Shown: positions 13,410 to 26,200, numbered from the stretch's first letter. The stretch: DNA of 64,000 bases from Solanum dulcamara (GCF_947179165.1 NC_077242.1:26918097-26982096); one strand, 5' to 3'. Numbers and translations: made by a program. The notes: generated by a model not told the origin, from the letters alone.

Positions 13410-15592
13410 TAGCTAAAGCGACTAGTCGCTAAAGCGAGGCCCGACTTTCATGTGGGTTTCGCTTAAGCCATCCCTGGGTGGTCACTAACGCGACACATGA
13501 GGGTCATTCTTAAGATTTGATTTTTTAGATTTTGAATCAAATTTCAGGTTTATTTCTTCTACAATTCTTGGGCGATTTGGGAGATTCAAAAGGCTATTTT
13601 GCATAGATTATTTAGGTGAACCCAGTGGTGTTTTAGAATTAGGAGTTCCAGCTTTCCTTGAGGTAATTTCTCCATGTTCCAGCATTTTTATATTCTTAAA
13701 GCTTGAGGTTGATCATGAATGCATGATAGTGTTGGGGCTGATTTGGGGTGTGAATTGTGTTCTTTATTTGACCATAAGCTGGGGGTAGTAGTTAGATCCT
13801 ATTAGATAATTTTAGTTTCATAAAGATCATATTAACTTTATGGTTCTATTGTTGATAGTGTGGCAGTATTCGGAGGCTGCTCAGAAGGGAAAGGCTTCAG
13901 ATTCTTAATTTGGAGCTCGCGTGTTCAGCCTACAGGTAGGCTATGGCTTTCCTTTCTTTAGATTGAGCTAGAATGTGTGAAATTATGTTGATATTGATAG
14001 AATTTAAGTTGGCTAACTTATCTATATATCTTAGGTGTTAGAAATCATATTTTTGGCTTTTATCGGGAATTTTGGGTAATTGAAAGCATGTGATCTCTCT
14101 AATAAATGTTAGTACTTTAAGTGAAGAAAAATTCTTATAGTTGGCATTGTAGAGCATGTTGACCTTAGTATAGGCTATTAGAACTTACTTTAGATGCCCC
14201 GGCATCGCTCTGGTGGACTTACATCCTCAGAGAATGGTGTAGCGGGCTAGTGCCTGATAGTTTGTCCATAGCTAGGAGATACCCTTGATCTTAAGAACAA
14301 CCTCATCCATAACTGTGTATAGTCATAACTTTTGAGATGCTTCGGCAAAACTAGACTTCATGATTATTTGACTTTGGCTTCGATTGATGTTTTGGCGGCA
14401 TATCGGTTGACACATTAAGGAGCAAATTCTCGGTACTATCATTATCTAGTTGGAAAGAAGAATAATCGGCACCATGGGATAAATTATCTGCGAGCATCAG
14501 GGTAACTAGTCCAGGCCTCTGTTATGAATTATCTGTGAGCATCTGGGTACCTAGTCTTGGACTCTATTTTGAATTATCAGAAGCATCTGGGTACCCACCC
14601 CTGGCCTCTGCCGGCTTGCTAGTATGACGAACATCAGGTTACCCATACTTGGCCTCAATCAAATTGATGTGTTATGGCTAGCATCCGAGTACCCACTCTC
14701 GGCCTCAACCTTACTAATGTATTATGGATATCTTTTCCCAGCCTTGGCCATGTTGGACATTCAGGCGAGCATCTGGGTCCCTGTATTGACCTCAAACTCT
14801 AAGGCACCCTTAGTTCGTTGACTCATTCAGATTTTGGGTTTGAAAATAATACAGTTCTTAGTTTCCTGACATTGCAGATTCTTGGTTCCCAGCTTGATAG
14901 TTATAGCTATTCTATGTACTCGGTGGTCTTCTAGTGGTTCATCTGGGTTTTTATTTAATATGCGCACGAGTGCCCCAAATGGGATTATAGGGGTCCAATT
15001 TGGTATAGTTAGTTGTAGTTCTCGTAGATAGTACTATTTTCACTTTAAATGCTTATGATAATTCCTATTTAGGTTTATTCCTCTTTTTCATGTTGTTTTT
15101 ACCTTTTCTGCTCAGTCGGTCTATGATGCCTACTAGGTACTTATTGTCTTGGTACTCATACTACACTCTGCATCTATTTGTGATATAGGACCGAGGACCA
15201 TCTACCACCGTAGATAGATCAAGCCTGTTGTAGTTAGCTTCGAAGACTAGGGTGAGCACTTGGCATTTTGGATCATTTCTATCTCTTTCAGTATGGATGG
15301 CCCGTCTTTTGCCTTTTGAGACTAACCAGTTGTTGGATATATTTTCTATCCACTTTCGGTACTTGTACTAATCTTTTATTTTGTAGCAGCTCTGTACTTG
15401 TGACTTGCAGGTTCTGAGAGGGATATTCAGTTGTTTATATCATATTTTGGTTTGTTTCCGCTTATTTTTATAATTTGCCACTCTTGTTTAGTTTCTTCCC
15501 TCAAACCCATTACTTGACATTCCGAATTTACGAATTGGCTTATCTACTGGTGGGTTATAGTAGGTTACATCATGACTTGAGGAATTGGGTCC
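13410..15592 (+). repeat. 3' LTR of element A, 5'-truncated
   Basis: It begins inside the CTAAAGCGA cluster (matching about 7350 of the left LTR) and runs to GGAATTGGGTC at 15591. It retains the minisatellite at 14480-14810. After the end, the LINE ORF1 frame resumes. Confidence 0.8.
14480..14810 (+). repeat. Minisatellite in the element A 3' LTR
   Basis: A degenerate array of GAGCATC(T/A)GGGTACC units, homologous to 8515-8850 of the left LTR. The units differ in detail between the two LTRs, so the copies have drifted since insertion. Confidence 0.75.
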
Positions 15593-16087
15593 CCTTGATG
15601 TCCCTTTTATGTACTACCGTTGTTATTTTAGAAGTTAATGGAGGTGTGTATTGAAGGGAAAAGGAGAAACTCAATAACTTGCAGGATGGGCTGTCTAGAG
15701 GGGTGGGAATTTGTCTTATGCTATACATGAGAACCCCTTCATTGATCCTAGGTGTGACCATAGAGCCCCTGCTATCACTAGCAATAATTTGACAAAAAAG
15801 TGTTACCAAGATCATTCCAAGGATCAACATAGTATGGGAGGTGAACACCTAGGTCTGTAGAATTCAGTTATTAATAAAGTAAAAGGGACCTTGATGGACT
15901 AAGACCATATTAGGGTTAATGATTATTTTAGTGATAAACAGAAAATTCAAGAAAATTTAAATGAATGTATTCCTTCTGGTAATCAACTAAGTCACATCAA
16001 TCAGATTTCCAAGCTTGCATTTATTGACAAGGGGGATGGCAAGAAGGTCCCTAAACCCCCTCATAATAAATCTCAAGAAAAAATGAG
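15593..16087 (+). pseudogene. LINE ORF1, middle part
   Basis: The frame resumes after element A (PLDVPFMYY and onward), with stops. It reads through a basic tract (FIDKGDGKKVPKPPHNKSQEKM) up to 16087, where the next insertion begins. It continues at 17842 with SNKKRDAMRR. Confidence 0.65.
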
Positions 16088-17831
16088 AAGGGGAGAGTCT
16101 CCCTTATTTATTGTCTTCCTAGAATAATCAACTTACCCCTAGAGGTAAGGAGTAGAGTAGATAACTTCTTTCTTTTTTTTCTTTCTTGATTGTGGAGGTA
16201 CCTGCAGATCTGGAACATATCAGCCAATAATTGCAGGCTATTTAAGGTTTACTTCTTGGCACAGCAGTTGCAAAGTTTACCAATGGACAACTTGGAGCTT
16301 GTATTGGAGCTGCAACATTGCTGCATAGATACAACACAGGAACCAACAATGGGACTTCTCCTTTTGGTTTGTTTATACTGTGCAGGTACTCTACATAGTT
16401 GCATCCTCCAAGAACAAGAAAATAAACTACAACAACATACAAGAGCTTCCAACAACAGCAAGCCAAACTTGCAACACAACATCTAACACCTGGAACTCCA
16501 TTCAACAGCCATCAAAAAGGAAACTTAAGTTCTATTTTTATTTTCTGTTGTGTGTCTCTTTGTGCAGACTCTATGAAAATTTGAGCCTTGGGTTGGAGTT
16601 GCAGCAGCTGATCTTAGATCAATAATACACTGCCTTGAAGCTGCTATATCCAAAAAAAACATCCAAACAACAACATTGCAGGACTGTAGCATCTCTTAAA
16701 GCACTGCTACTACAACAAGCTTTCATGGGAGCAATCATTGATGTTCTAACATTCTCTTCAACTTGGATGTCTCTAGTTGTTATAGTTATAGCTTCTTTGA
16801 AGATACTTGTTAGGACCAATGTAAAGGGGAGAGTCTCTCTTACTTTTTTTGCTTCATAGAATATAAGTTTCCTCTTCACTTTTGCTATGCAGCTGCAAGG
16901 CAGAACCTCCTCTTTGGGATCAACATTAGGTATGCCTTCTAGTTTTGTTCTTTGTGCAGGTATATTAAGAGTTGTAGTACTCCTTAGAGTTGCAACACTC
17001 TTCCAGTGCATGCAAATTCCAAGATGTTGCAGGGATTTCCAAGCTTCAGGGCTGAGCTGCAACTATTGGATCATCACATGTTGCTCCCTAGCTGGTCCTG
17101 CAGATCCTGAGCAGCAACTTCCGGCTATATGCAACACTTTACTGAGCTGCATCAAAGTGCAGCCATGCACTTGCACACCTCAGACCTGCAACTAAACCAA
17201 TACTGATGCAAGTGAGCCTCCAACAACATACATCAACATTCAACAACAGCTTCCATCAACCTCCAGAGCTGCAGTCCTGCAGCAGCCTTCATGCGCTTCA
17301 CAATTTCTCTTATCTCTGAGCTGTTGTTAGCTATACATGGCTATACATAGTTGCATGATACACTCTAGTCATGGATAATCTCGGTATGACAAAACTAAAA
17401 AGGACAAAAATGAAAAAACCTTCTCGATCCATGCCAAATAGAAGTTTCGTATACTTGTTCTTTTTTAATTTAGCTATGTGTGATAAGTAGCCTATTTGAA
17501 TAGGACTAGTGTAGGTTGCTTTTTGTATTCTCATGGAAGGGGAGAGTCTCCCTCATTTATAATTTTTCTTAGTCGCATTGTATCGGGAGGAGTTCTCTCA
17601 TAGATTTACCACTTTTCTAGTTATTAGATAGCACCTATTTGTATCGGAGATGAGTTAGCCAACTTTAGTAGGTTAGCCAACTTATGAACCAACTTAGGAT
17701 CGGAGGTAAGGTCTTATGTCCCCTTTTTTGTATTTTTTTATTTTCATGTATAATAAAGCTTGGGGGTGATGCTAAACCCCTGACTGTGCACGAGAGGTGG
17801 GAGCCTCATATAGGGTCTGTTCCCATAAAAA
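16088..17831 (+). mobile_element. LINE-tailed retroposon inserted in LINE ORF1 (about 1.74 kb)
   Basis: It is flanked by aaaaaatgag (16078-16087) and aaagaatgag (17832-17841), 9 of 10 bases matching, and ends in an A-run. Its last 290 bp (17540-17826) resemble the 3' end of the host LINE at 32535-32800: both have GAGTTAGCCAACT / AAGTTGACTATCC-type blocks, a GAGGTAAGG block and a GGGTG(A/T)TGCT(A/C)A(A/G)CCCCTGAC block. The first 1.4 kb has no recognisable LINE domain. It is dominated by GCTGCA, TTGCAAC and AACAAC words and contains three copies of GGGAGAGTCTC(C/T)C. The short open frames here look like by-products of that biased composition. Confidence 0.6.
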
Positions 17832-17841
17832 AAAGAATGAG

Positions 17842-18238
17842 TAATAAAAAGAGAGATGCAATGAGAAGATAACAACAAATAGAAGTTACTACTTCTAATA
17901 AAAAGCAGCATGCTCAGCAAGATAGTCCTAAGAAGTATTGTACTCTTAACACTATTCATGAGAATATTGATGAGCATGGGGTCCTTCGTTCTGAGGATGA
18001 TTTTGATTAAGGCACTCAGTCCACGGATGATAATGATATTAAAGAGGAGGAGGCTAGTGAACACCTTATCACAACCCATTATCAATAGTGATCTTCAAGA
18101 GTAGATTTAGTAGGGCACTGATAATCAAGGTCTATCCCCAAGGGTTAGGAAAAGTTAGAGAAAAACCACCAAACATTAAACTACTAATACATCTGCTAAC
18201 TCTAGCAGACCCAATACTAGGTTGAAGAGTAGAGGTTT
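17842..18238 (+). pseudogene. LINE ORF1, C-terminal part
   Basis: A basic and acidic tail, with stops, ending just before 18239 (PNTRLKSRGF, then TAA). ORF2 starts 3 bp later, the usual close ORF1/ORF2 spacing in plant L1 elements. Confidence 0.6.
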
Positions 18239-18241
18239 TTA

Positions 18242-20592
18242 ATGATAAAAATCATATCTTGGAATGCTAGAAGCATCAACACCAAGGGTGCATTAGAAAG
18301 ACTCCTAAATCTCAAGAAGCTGCATCATCTATCTCTAATTTCCACTCTTGAACCATTTGCAGATAATTCTCCTCTCAATAGATACAAACTTCTTTTGAGT
18401 ATGGATAATGCTTTTTGTAACCAAAATGGTAAAATTTGGATTTTTGTACTACTGATTATGCATGTAGTGTCATGGAAGCTGAGGACCAACAAATTACTTG
18501 TGATGTTAAGAATATTGAGCTTACTGATAATTTCCTCATCTATGTAACTATGCAAAGTGCAGGGATCACTTAAGAAGACCTTTATGGGATAAGCTTCTTC
18601 TATTTCCAATACAGACAAACCTTGGTATACCATTGGGGATTTCAATGTGATTACCTCCATTTAGGAGAGAAAAGGTGGTCTTCTATATAATATGAATAAA
18701 AGTTTTGAATTTATGAGTGTTATTGAAGCATATGGTTTGTTTGATCTGGGATACAATGGGTAACATTTTACATGGCGTAATCAGAGGGCCGAAGGGGCAA
18801 GAGTTTGGAAAAGGCTTGACATGACCTTAATAAATGAAAAATGATTGGAGAGCATGCCTCAAACAACTATAACTCACTTACCATCTATGGGGCCTGATAT
18901 AGCCCCAATTTATTGAAATGGTAGTGAGACATGAGTATAATCCATGATATTTCAAGTTCCTTCATTGTGCGGTTGAGAATAAGATCTTTATGGAGAAAGT
19001 CACAGCTTGCTAGAATAGAGAAAGTTCAGGCAATCCTATGTGGGTTCTTCACCAAAAAATGAAGAGGTTGACTTCTACTCTTACTAACTAGTCCAAGTTT
19101 GAGTATGGAGAAATTTTTTGTTCTATAAAAGCGTATGAGGAAAAACTCAAAATTGTTGAGGAAGAAATGATCAACAACAATTCAAAGGACAATAGATCTA
19201 GGCTACACCAAATTAATTCAAAATACATCAAGTATATGAAACTTGAAGAGTCTATTCTCAAATAGAAAACACAACTTCAATGATTTAAAGAAGGTATACC
19301 AACTCTAAGTATTTCCTTGCTCTTATGAGATAAAGGAGAAGAAAGGTTTTCATCCATATGATGTGTGAAGATATTTATGAGTAAATTCAAGGTGATGAGA
19401 GTATTTCTTCATCAATATGTGATCATTTTCAGCACATCTTCTCACGACATGAAAATAGGATTAATGAGGAAATTATCCAATGCATTTTTAGAATGGTAAC
19501 TACTTAGCAGAATCAGACCCTCCATGTTGTGCCTACCATTGAGGAATTGAAATAGGTTTTCCACTCTATGAATCCTAACTCAGCTGTTGGTCCAGATTCT
19601 ATGAGTGGTAAGTTTTTTCAAACTTATTGAGATATAACCAAATGGGATTTGCTAGCTTCTATTCAATCCTTCTTTTGTGGCCATATCATAGATACGTTTA
19701 TGACTCATGTTTTCTTGGTCTTGTTGCCCAAATTTGATCATCTAAAGAAACTTAGTGAGTTAAGACCTATTAGTCTTAGTAATTTTACCAACAAAATCAT
19801 CTCCAAAATTCTTTGTCTCAGATTGTTCCCCATCCTTCCTAATCTCATTTCTCCTAATTAATCTGGCTTTGTCAATGATAGAAGTATCTCTGAGAATATC
19901 ATTCTAGCTCAAGAAATTATCCATGGTATAAAAAAACCTAAAGAAGGAGATAATGTTGTGATCACACTAGATACGACTAAGGCATATGACAGGGTGTCTT
20001 GGTCCTTCATTTGTGTTGTTCTGAGAAGGATAGGTTTGGGGAAAAATTTCATTAACATGGTGTAGAGAATTATGAGCAAAAACTGGTATTCAATTATTAT
20101 CAATGGAAAAAAGACATGCCTTTTTTATTTTGCTAGAGGTCTTAAATAAGGGGACCCCTTATCTCTAGTATTGTTCATTTTGGGAGCTGAAGTCTTTCTA
20201 CAATATTGAACTTACTGTATGAAAATTAGATCTATAAAGCATTCTGGATGGAAGTTAGTCCTCAGATTAATCACCTCAGCTTTGCTAATGATGTGATTAT
20301 TTTCACGTCTAGTGATAGTACTTCCCTGCACCTCTTTCTACCTGTGAGGCTACTTCTGATCACCACATAAATAAGGAGAAAAGTCACTATATAATTCCTT
20401 TTAATACTCCCAGTGATATCACTGATAGAATTAAATAGATTACTGGATTTATTAAGAAGGAGAGCCTCTTTCATATCTTGGTTGTCCATTGTTTATTGGG
20501 GGCAAAGAATTATCTATTACTTAGAATTGGTGGCTAAGGTAGTTAAAAATATTAGTGGTTGGCACTCTAGAATTCTAACCTAGGAGGGAAAG
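18242..20592 (+). pseudogene. LINE ORF2, 5' part: endonuclease and reverse transcriptase
   Basis: It starts MIKIISWNARSINTKGALER, the N-terminus of an apurinic-like (EEP) endonuclease, which nicks the target DNA. A GDFNVITS motif lies near 18640, and FTWRNQRAEGARVWKRLD near 18770. The terminal SDH motif is degraded to MGPDIAPIY. RT follows: RPISLSNF near 19765, motif A LDTTKAYDRVSW near 19970, motif B GDPLSLVLFILGAEV near 20150 and motif C FANDVIIF at 20281-20304. Motif C has lost the first catalytic aspartate (FADD to FAND). Numerous stops and frameshifts confirm it is inactive. It is cut by element B at 20592. Confidence 0.85.
20588..20592. repeat. Target site duplication of element B, left copy
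   Basis: GAAAG directly before the LTR, repeated at 30680-30684 directly after the right LTR. Confidence 0.9.
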
Positions 20593-23106
20593 TGTCACGC
20601 CCCGAGAGGGTACCCTAGACGTGACCGGCACTTGAAAGCCATTTCTGACCTTCAAGCGAACCATCTGATTCAGTCACCTCATCATTCAATCACACTCACC
20701 CAAAAGAGGGGTCAATCATAGCATACTATTCACATTTCAGGGCCGAAGGCCAAACATATTCAACTCAACAAAACAAGTAAAATAGAACTCCTCAAAATAA
20801 TAGTCCAACCTTCCCACACTCTAGTCTATGAAGCCTTTATCAAAGTCTAGAAGGTGCCAATGATAAGCCCATGGCTACCAATGATCAAAAATGAAAGAAA
20901 TGACAACAAAATTGTACAAGAAGGCTCAATATCCTCCGGAAAATAGGAGGACTCACCAACTACCTAGAAGTGTATGTGGATCTTCAACGGAGCGCCGGTT
21001 GATGATCTCTAGTACCTGTCTTTGCATCATGAAACGATGCAGGCCAAATAGCGTCAGTACATGGAATGTACGAGTATGTAAAATGGCCGGATGAAACAAA
21101 CATCAAGAAGGCATCAACATCCACTCAACACCTCAACTCATACATATATATAAATATAGGACAACTCACTCAATTGTCCCAAGTATAACAAGAATAGTTT
21201 AGAAGGGACTAACTCATAAGCCACTTAACTCAACTAAATCGGAGCACTATCAAGGCCTAAATGGGAGTTTCTCTTATCCGACAACCATCACCTATGAGCC
21301 AGTGATAGTACAATAATCGGACGTTAGTGCCACGTCCGTCCATACCTTGCCAGGGCATTAACGCCTCCCTAATCATGGATACCATCGATTAGTCAAGTCC
21401 TATCCTTTCAGGATAATAAAAAAAATGGGAAACATCCGACTTTAACGGTTCGATCCCATGGGAAGCATCTGACTTTAACGATTCCATCCCTCGGGAAGTA
21501 TCCGACTTTAACGGTTTCATCCCTACCTACGTTGGCGGCGTAGTTTCTGGGGTTCGAGTATGGACTATACTCTCACCCGCCTCGGTGCTCGATACTCCTC
21601 CCATGACTCCATGCTCATAAAACTCCTCCAATCAACTCATATCGACAAGTTTCATTACAACCTTGTCAACTCATCACTCTACCATGATCAAATCTCTCTC
21701 AATCATACTATCCGATCAATCTCAATCACACTTTTCAAAGGAAATTTAAAAGCACATTTATAGCAATATATGGATATAACCAATCATTTACTCTATTCAT
21801 TTGAGAGATCTTTGGGACTCATCCCAACTCAAGACTTTAAAATTAACATTTTATGATAAGCAACATTTTTAAGAAAATAGCATCCTTCATCATAATCCAC
21901 ATAATCAAGAAGATCAATAGAACATATTTAACAACTCATTTTTATCAACTCATACTCACATAAAGGCTCATTTTGGGAACTTCTTAACTCAACAACATCA
22001 ATACATATAGAATCAAATAAATAGGGGACAAAGTTCATACAAGCATAAACCATACCAAGAAACTACATTTTTCATAGATATCTAACCTCAAAGCAAGAGT
22101 AGGGCACATGGGTGGACTCAACCCATGTTTTAGATAGCCTTACATACCTTGGTGAAGACTTGAAGAAAACCTTGATGTTGGGTATTCAATGGGGGACTCA
22201 AATCTTGAAGCTCTTGGACTCTTTTGTTGGAAATGGAGGAGAAGGAGAAGAGAGAGAGAGAGAAGCTCCTAGAGCTTTTTAGAGAGAGAGTGAGGGCTGA
22301 AGAAATGATCCCAAAATAGTCTAGGGTGATACATATATAATTTGGGGCAATTCCCAAATTGCCCCTTCTCAAAAGTTCTAAAAAATAGGCAAAAATGCAC
22401 CTGGCGCGATAGTGGCGCATCGCACCATTGTAGCGCCAGGCCGAAATACACCTAAAACCTACACACTTCGTAGTGGCACGCCGCGCCAGAGACCAAACTA
22501 TTGAGGCATGTTTCTGGCGCGATAGTGGCGCGTCGCGCTCTTACAGCGCCAAGGCCATTGTCCTGAGTTCTGGGAATTTGGCCTGAAAAACCTTGCACAA
22601 CTTTTAGTGGCGCGCCGCGCTAGGGGCCAAACTACTGAGGCATGTTCCTGGCGCGATAGTGGCGCATCGCGCCACTGCGGCGCCAAGCCCAGATTTCCAG
22701 TAGTTGAACCCCAGGCCTGAAAATCTCTGTTGTGCTCGCTCACCTTAGGATCGCCATACCTTTCGACTCCGAACCTTAAAAGTTACATTCTTGGTGGCAT
22801 TGGAAAGAGGGCTCAACGACCTTTAATTTGATGGGTCATGGGCCACCGAGATTATCGTTTTTCACCAGATAGGGTCGTTAGAAGTCGACCCTTTATGCGA
22901 ACTCCTACCCAAACTTAGCCATGGCGAATCTTTTGGATTTAATTCGATCCTAGGGGTCCTTCATGACCCCACCTCACCTCCTACTCTGCTCAAATTCTCA
23001 AAGACTCATCTCAACTCATGCATACGCTCCTCAATACTCGAGTTCGACTCTACCCGTATACAAGAAGGGTTTGAATTCTAAGGGGGAATTTTTGAGAGGT
23101 GTTACA
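20593..23106 (-). repeat. 3' LTR of element B
   Basis: Homologous along its whole length to 28172-30679, with scattered substitutions and a few small indels. It contains a GC-rich dyad cluster (22400-22690) made of TGGCGCGATAGTGGCGC and related words. The short open frames in it occur in both LTR copies and have no domain. Confidence 0.9.
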
Positions 23107-23119
23107 TTATCTCCCCCTT
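23107..23119 (-). other. Polypurine tract of element B
   Basis: On the minus strand the sequence directly before the 3' LTR is AAGGGGGAGATAA. It lies a short distance after CATTCGAGGACGAATG, a sequence that also precedes the polypurine tract at 39185-39216. It primes plus-strand DNA synthesis. Confidence 0.85.
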
Positions 23120-23250
23120 GGAATCATTCGTCCTCGAATGATGAGCGGCCAGGAATGGACTCAGGGTACAGATCACAATCAATCTTCAGTCATTCAATCA
23201 ATCAAATTTTCAAGCAAATATCAATCAAAACTCAAAATGCACTAATGAAT

Positions 23251-26200
23251 TCAAGTCAAGGAAATGTCTTTACCTTCAACATTCTTCTCCGTAGGCACGA
23301 ATAGATGGGGATATTTAGATCTCATGGCTTCCTCTGCTTCCCATGTGGATTCCTCAACAAGTTGGTTTCTCCACAGGACTTTGACTAAGGCAACTTCTTT
23401 GTTCCTCAGTTTGCGAACTTGGCGATCAAGAATTTGGACCGGAACCTCTTCATAAGACAAGTTATCCTTAATTCCAATGCTATCAATGGGGACTACCAAC
23501 GAGGGATCGCCCAAGCACTTTTTCAACATCGAAACGTGGAATATCGGATGAATAGAGGCTAGATCCGATGGCAACTCCAACTCATAAGCAACACTCCCAA
23601 TCCGCCTCAAGATCTGGTAAGGACAATATATCGAGGACTAAGCTTCCCCTTCTTTCCAAACCTCATGACACCCTTCATGGATGACACTTTCAAATACACC
23701 AAATCATCCACCTCAAACTCTAAGTCTCTCCTCCTCACATTGGTGTAAGATTTTTGGCGACTTTGGGCTGTCTTTAGCCTCTCTCAAATAACTCGCGCCT
23801 TTTCCATGGCTTGATGAACAAGGTCAGGCCCAATCAACTCGGCTTCACCAACTTCAAACCACCCAATGGGAGATCTACACCTCCTCCCATACAAAGCTTC
23901 ATAAGGAGCCATTTGGATGCTTGTATGATAACTATTGTTGTATGCAAACTCCACAAGAGGTAAGTGATCATCCCAATTTCCCTTGAAGTCAAGCACACAT
24001 GCCCTCAACATATCTTCCAATGTCTGGATGGTGCACTCTGCTTGGCCATCTGTCTGGGGATGGAAGGTTGTACTCAAGTTCACCCTCGAACCTAATCCCT
24101 TTTGAAAGGATTACCAAAATTAGGAAGTGAATTGAGCTCCTCTGTCTGAGATGATAGACAAAGGGACCCCATGTAATCTGACGACCTCCTGTATATACAA
24201 CTTTGCATAATCTTCTGCGGTATCAGTAATCTTAACCGCCAAGAAGTGAGCTGATTTCTTCATTCTATCCACAATCACCCAAATGGAATCATGTTGTTTT
24301 CGGGACTTCGGCAAGTCTGTAATAAAGTCCATGTTGATCATTTCCCACTTCCATTCTAGAATTTCTATGTTTTGGGATAAACCACATGGCCTTTGATACT
24401 CAACCTTCACCTGTTGGCAATTCGGGCACTTGGAAACAAATTCCGCAATGTGCTTCTTCATCCCACTCCACCAATAGATTTCCTTCAAGTCATGATACAT
24501 TTTCGTGGAGCCTAGATGAATAGAGTATCTAGAACTATGCGCTTCGGCCATAATCCTCCCTCGAACATCATCGACATTAGGTACACATAATCTACCTTGG
24601 TACCTTAACACACCATCTCCCCCTTTGGTGAAAACCATCACCCCTTGTTTGTGAACCACTTCCTTCAACCAAAGGAGGACGGGGTCCTGATCTTGTTTCT
24701 CCTTTACCTCTGCTACAAGTGAGGACGTAGCCCCATCTCGAACATTTACTCCACTTTTATTATTCTCTTCGAGTCGAACTCCCAATTGGGCTAATCGATG
24801 TACCTCCTTCGCCAATTCTCTCTTTCCCTTTTCCACATGGGCAGTGCTACCCATGGGCAACCTGCTAAGAGCATCAGCAACAACATTAGCTTTACCTGGA
24901 TGGTAGAGGATGCTCATGTCGTAGTCCTTGAGTAGCTCAAGCCATCTTCTTTGCCTCAGGTTGAGTTCTTTCTGGCTGAAGACGTATTGCAAGCTCTTGT
25001 GATCGGTGAACACATCAATATGCACTCCATACAAGTAGTGGCGCTAGATTTTAAGCGCAAACACCACAGCTGCCAACTCAAGGTCATGAGTTGGGTAATT
25101 TCGCTCATGAACCTTAAGCTGTCTTGACGCGTAGGCTATCACCTTCCCTCTTTGCATCAACACACAACCCAAACCAATTCTAGATGTATCACAATAGATC
25201 ACAAAGCCCTCTGTACCATCGGGCAAGGTTAGAATAGGGGCAGTGGTTAGCTTAGTCTTCAATTTCTGGAAACTCTCCTCACAAGCCTCAGACCATTGGA
25301 ACTTAGCCTTCTTTTGAGTCAGCTTAGTCAATGGTGATGATATGGAGGAGAATCCCTCTACGAACCTTCGATAATAGCTAGCCAAACTCAAGAAGCTCCT
25401 TATCTCTGTCGGGGATGTGGGTCTGGGCCAACTCTTCACTGCCTCAATTTTCTGAGCAACAACCTGAATACCATCTCCAGATACAATATGGCCTAAGAAG
25501 GCTACTGATGCAAGCCAAAATTCACATTTAGAGAACTTTGCATACAATACCTGGTCCCTCAAAGTTTGCAAGATGACTCTAAGATGATGGGCATGGTCTT
25601 CCTCATTCTTGGAGTAAACCAGAATATCATCTATGAATATAATTACAAACATATCGAGATATGGTTTAAACACTCAGTTCATGAGATCCATAAAAGCTGC
25701 GGGGGCATTAGTCAACCCGAAGGACATGACCAAAAATTCAAAGTGGCCATAACGAGTCCAAAAAGCAGTCTTCAGAACATCACATTCCCTCACCTTCAAC
25801 TGATGGTAACCGGATCTCAAGTCTATCTTTGAGAAACATGTGGCACCCTGAAGTTGATCGAATAAGTCATCTATTCTGGGAAGGGGGTATTTGTTCTTTA
25901 CGGTGACCTTATTAAGCTGCCTGTAGTCGATACACATTCTAAGGGACCCGTCCTTCTTCCGCACAAATAGGACCGGAGCTCCCCATGGTGAGACACTCAG
26001 CCTAATAAATCCCTTATCTAATAAGTCCTTCAACTGCTCCTTCAACTCTTTCAATTCAGCCGGAGCCATTCTATATGGAGGTATTGAGATAGGCTGGGTA
26101 TCAGGAAGAATATCAATCCCAAAGTCAATCTCCCTATCAAGAGGGACTCCAGCCAGATCTTCAGGAAAGACATCCGGAAACTCGTTGACAATCGGAATCG

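Larger units (their letters stand above)
6543..15592 (+). mobile_element. Element A: Ty3/gypsy LTR retrotransposon, internally deleted, inserted in LINE ORF1
   Basis: The left LTR is 6543-9662, followed by a primer-binding site, a decayed gag-pro-RT-RNase H-integrase region (9869-13409) and a 5'-truncated right LTR (13410-15592). The LTRs share distinctive blocks, including the minisatellite and the final stretch 9541-9655 / 15481-15591. The integrase core, C-terminus, polypurine tract and about the first 800 bp of the 3' LTR are missing. I could not find a 5-bp target duplication; the last few LTR bases may also be lost. The flanking LINE ORF1 frame continues on both sides, which supports insertion into the LINE. 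Confidence 0.85.

Noticed and set aside
6547..15591. A 5-bp target duplication for element A
   Set aside because: No matching 5-mer was found at the two ends (left flank ends ACCAA/ATATA, right flank starts CCCTTG); the 3' end seems to have lost a few bases.
16190..17195. Several open frames of 70-150 codons, some Cys- or Leu-rich
   Set aside because: They overlap on both strands in a word-biased retroposon body and show no domain; lack of stops follows from composition.
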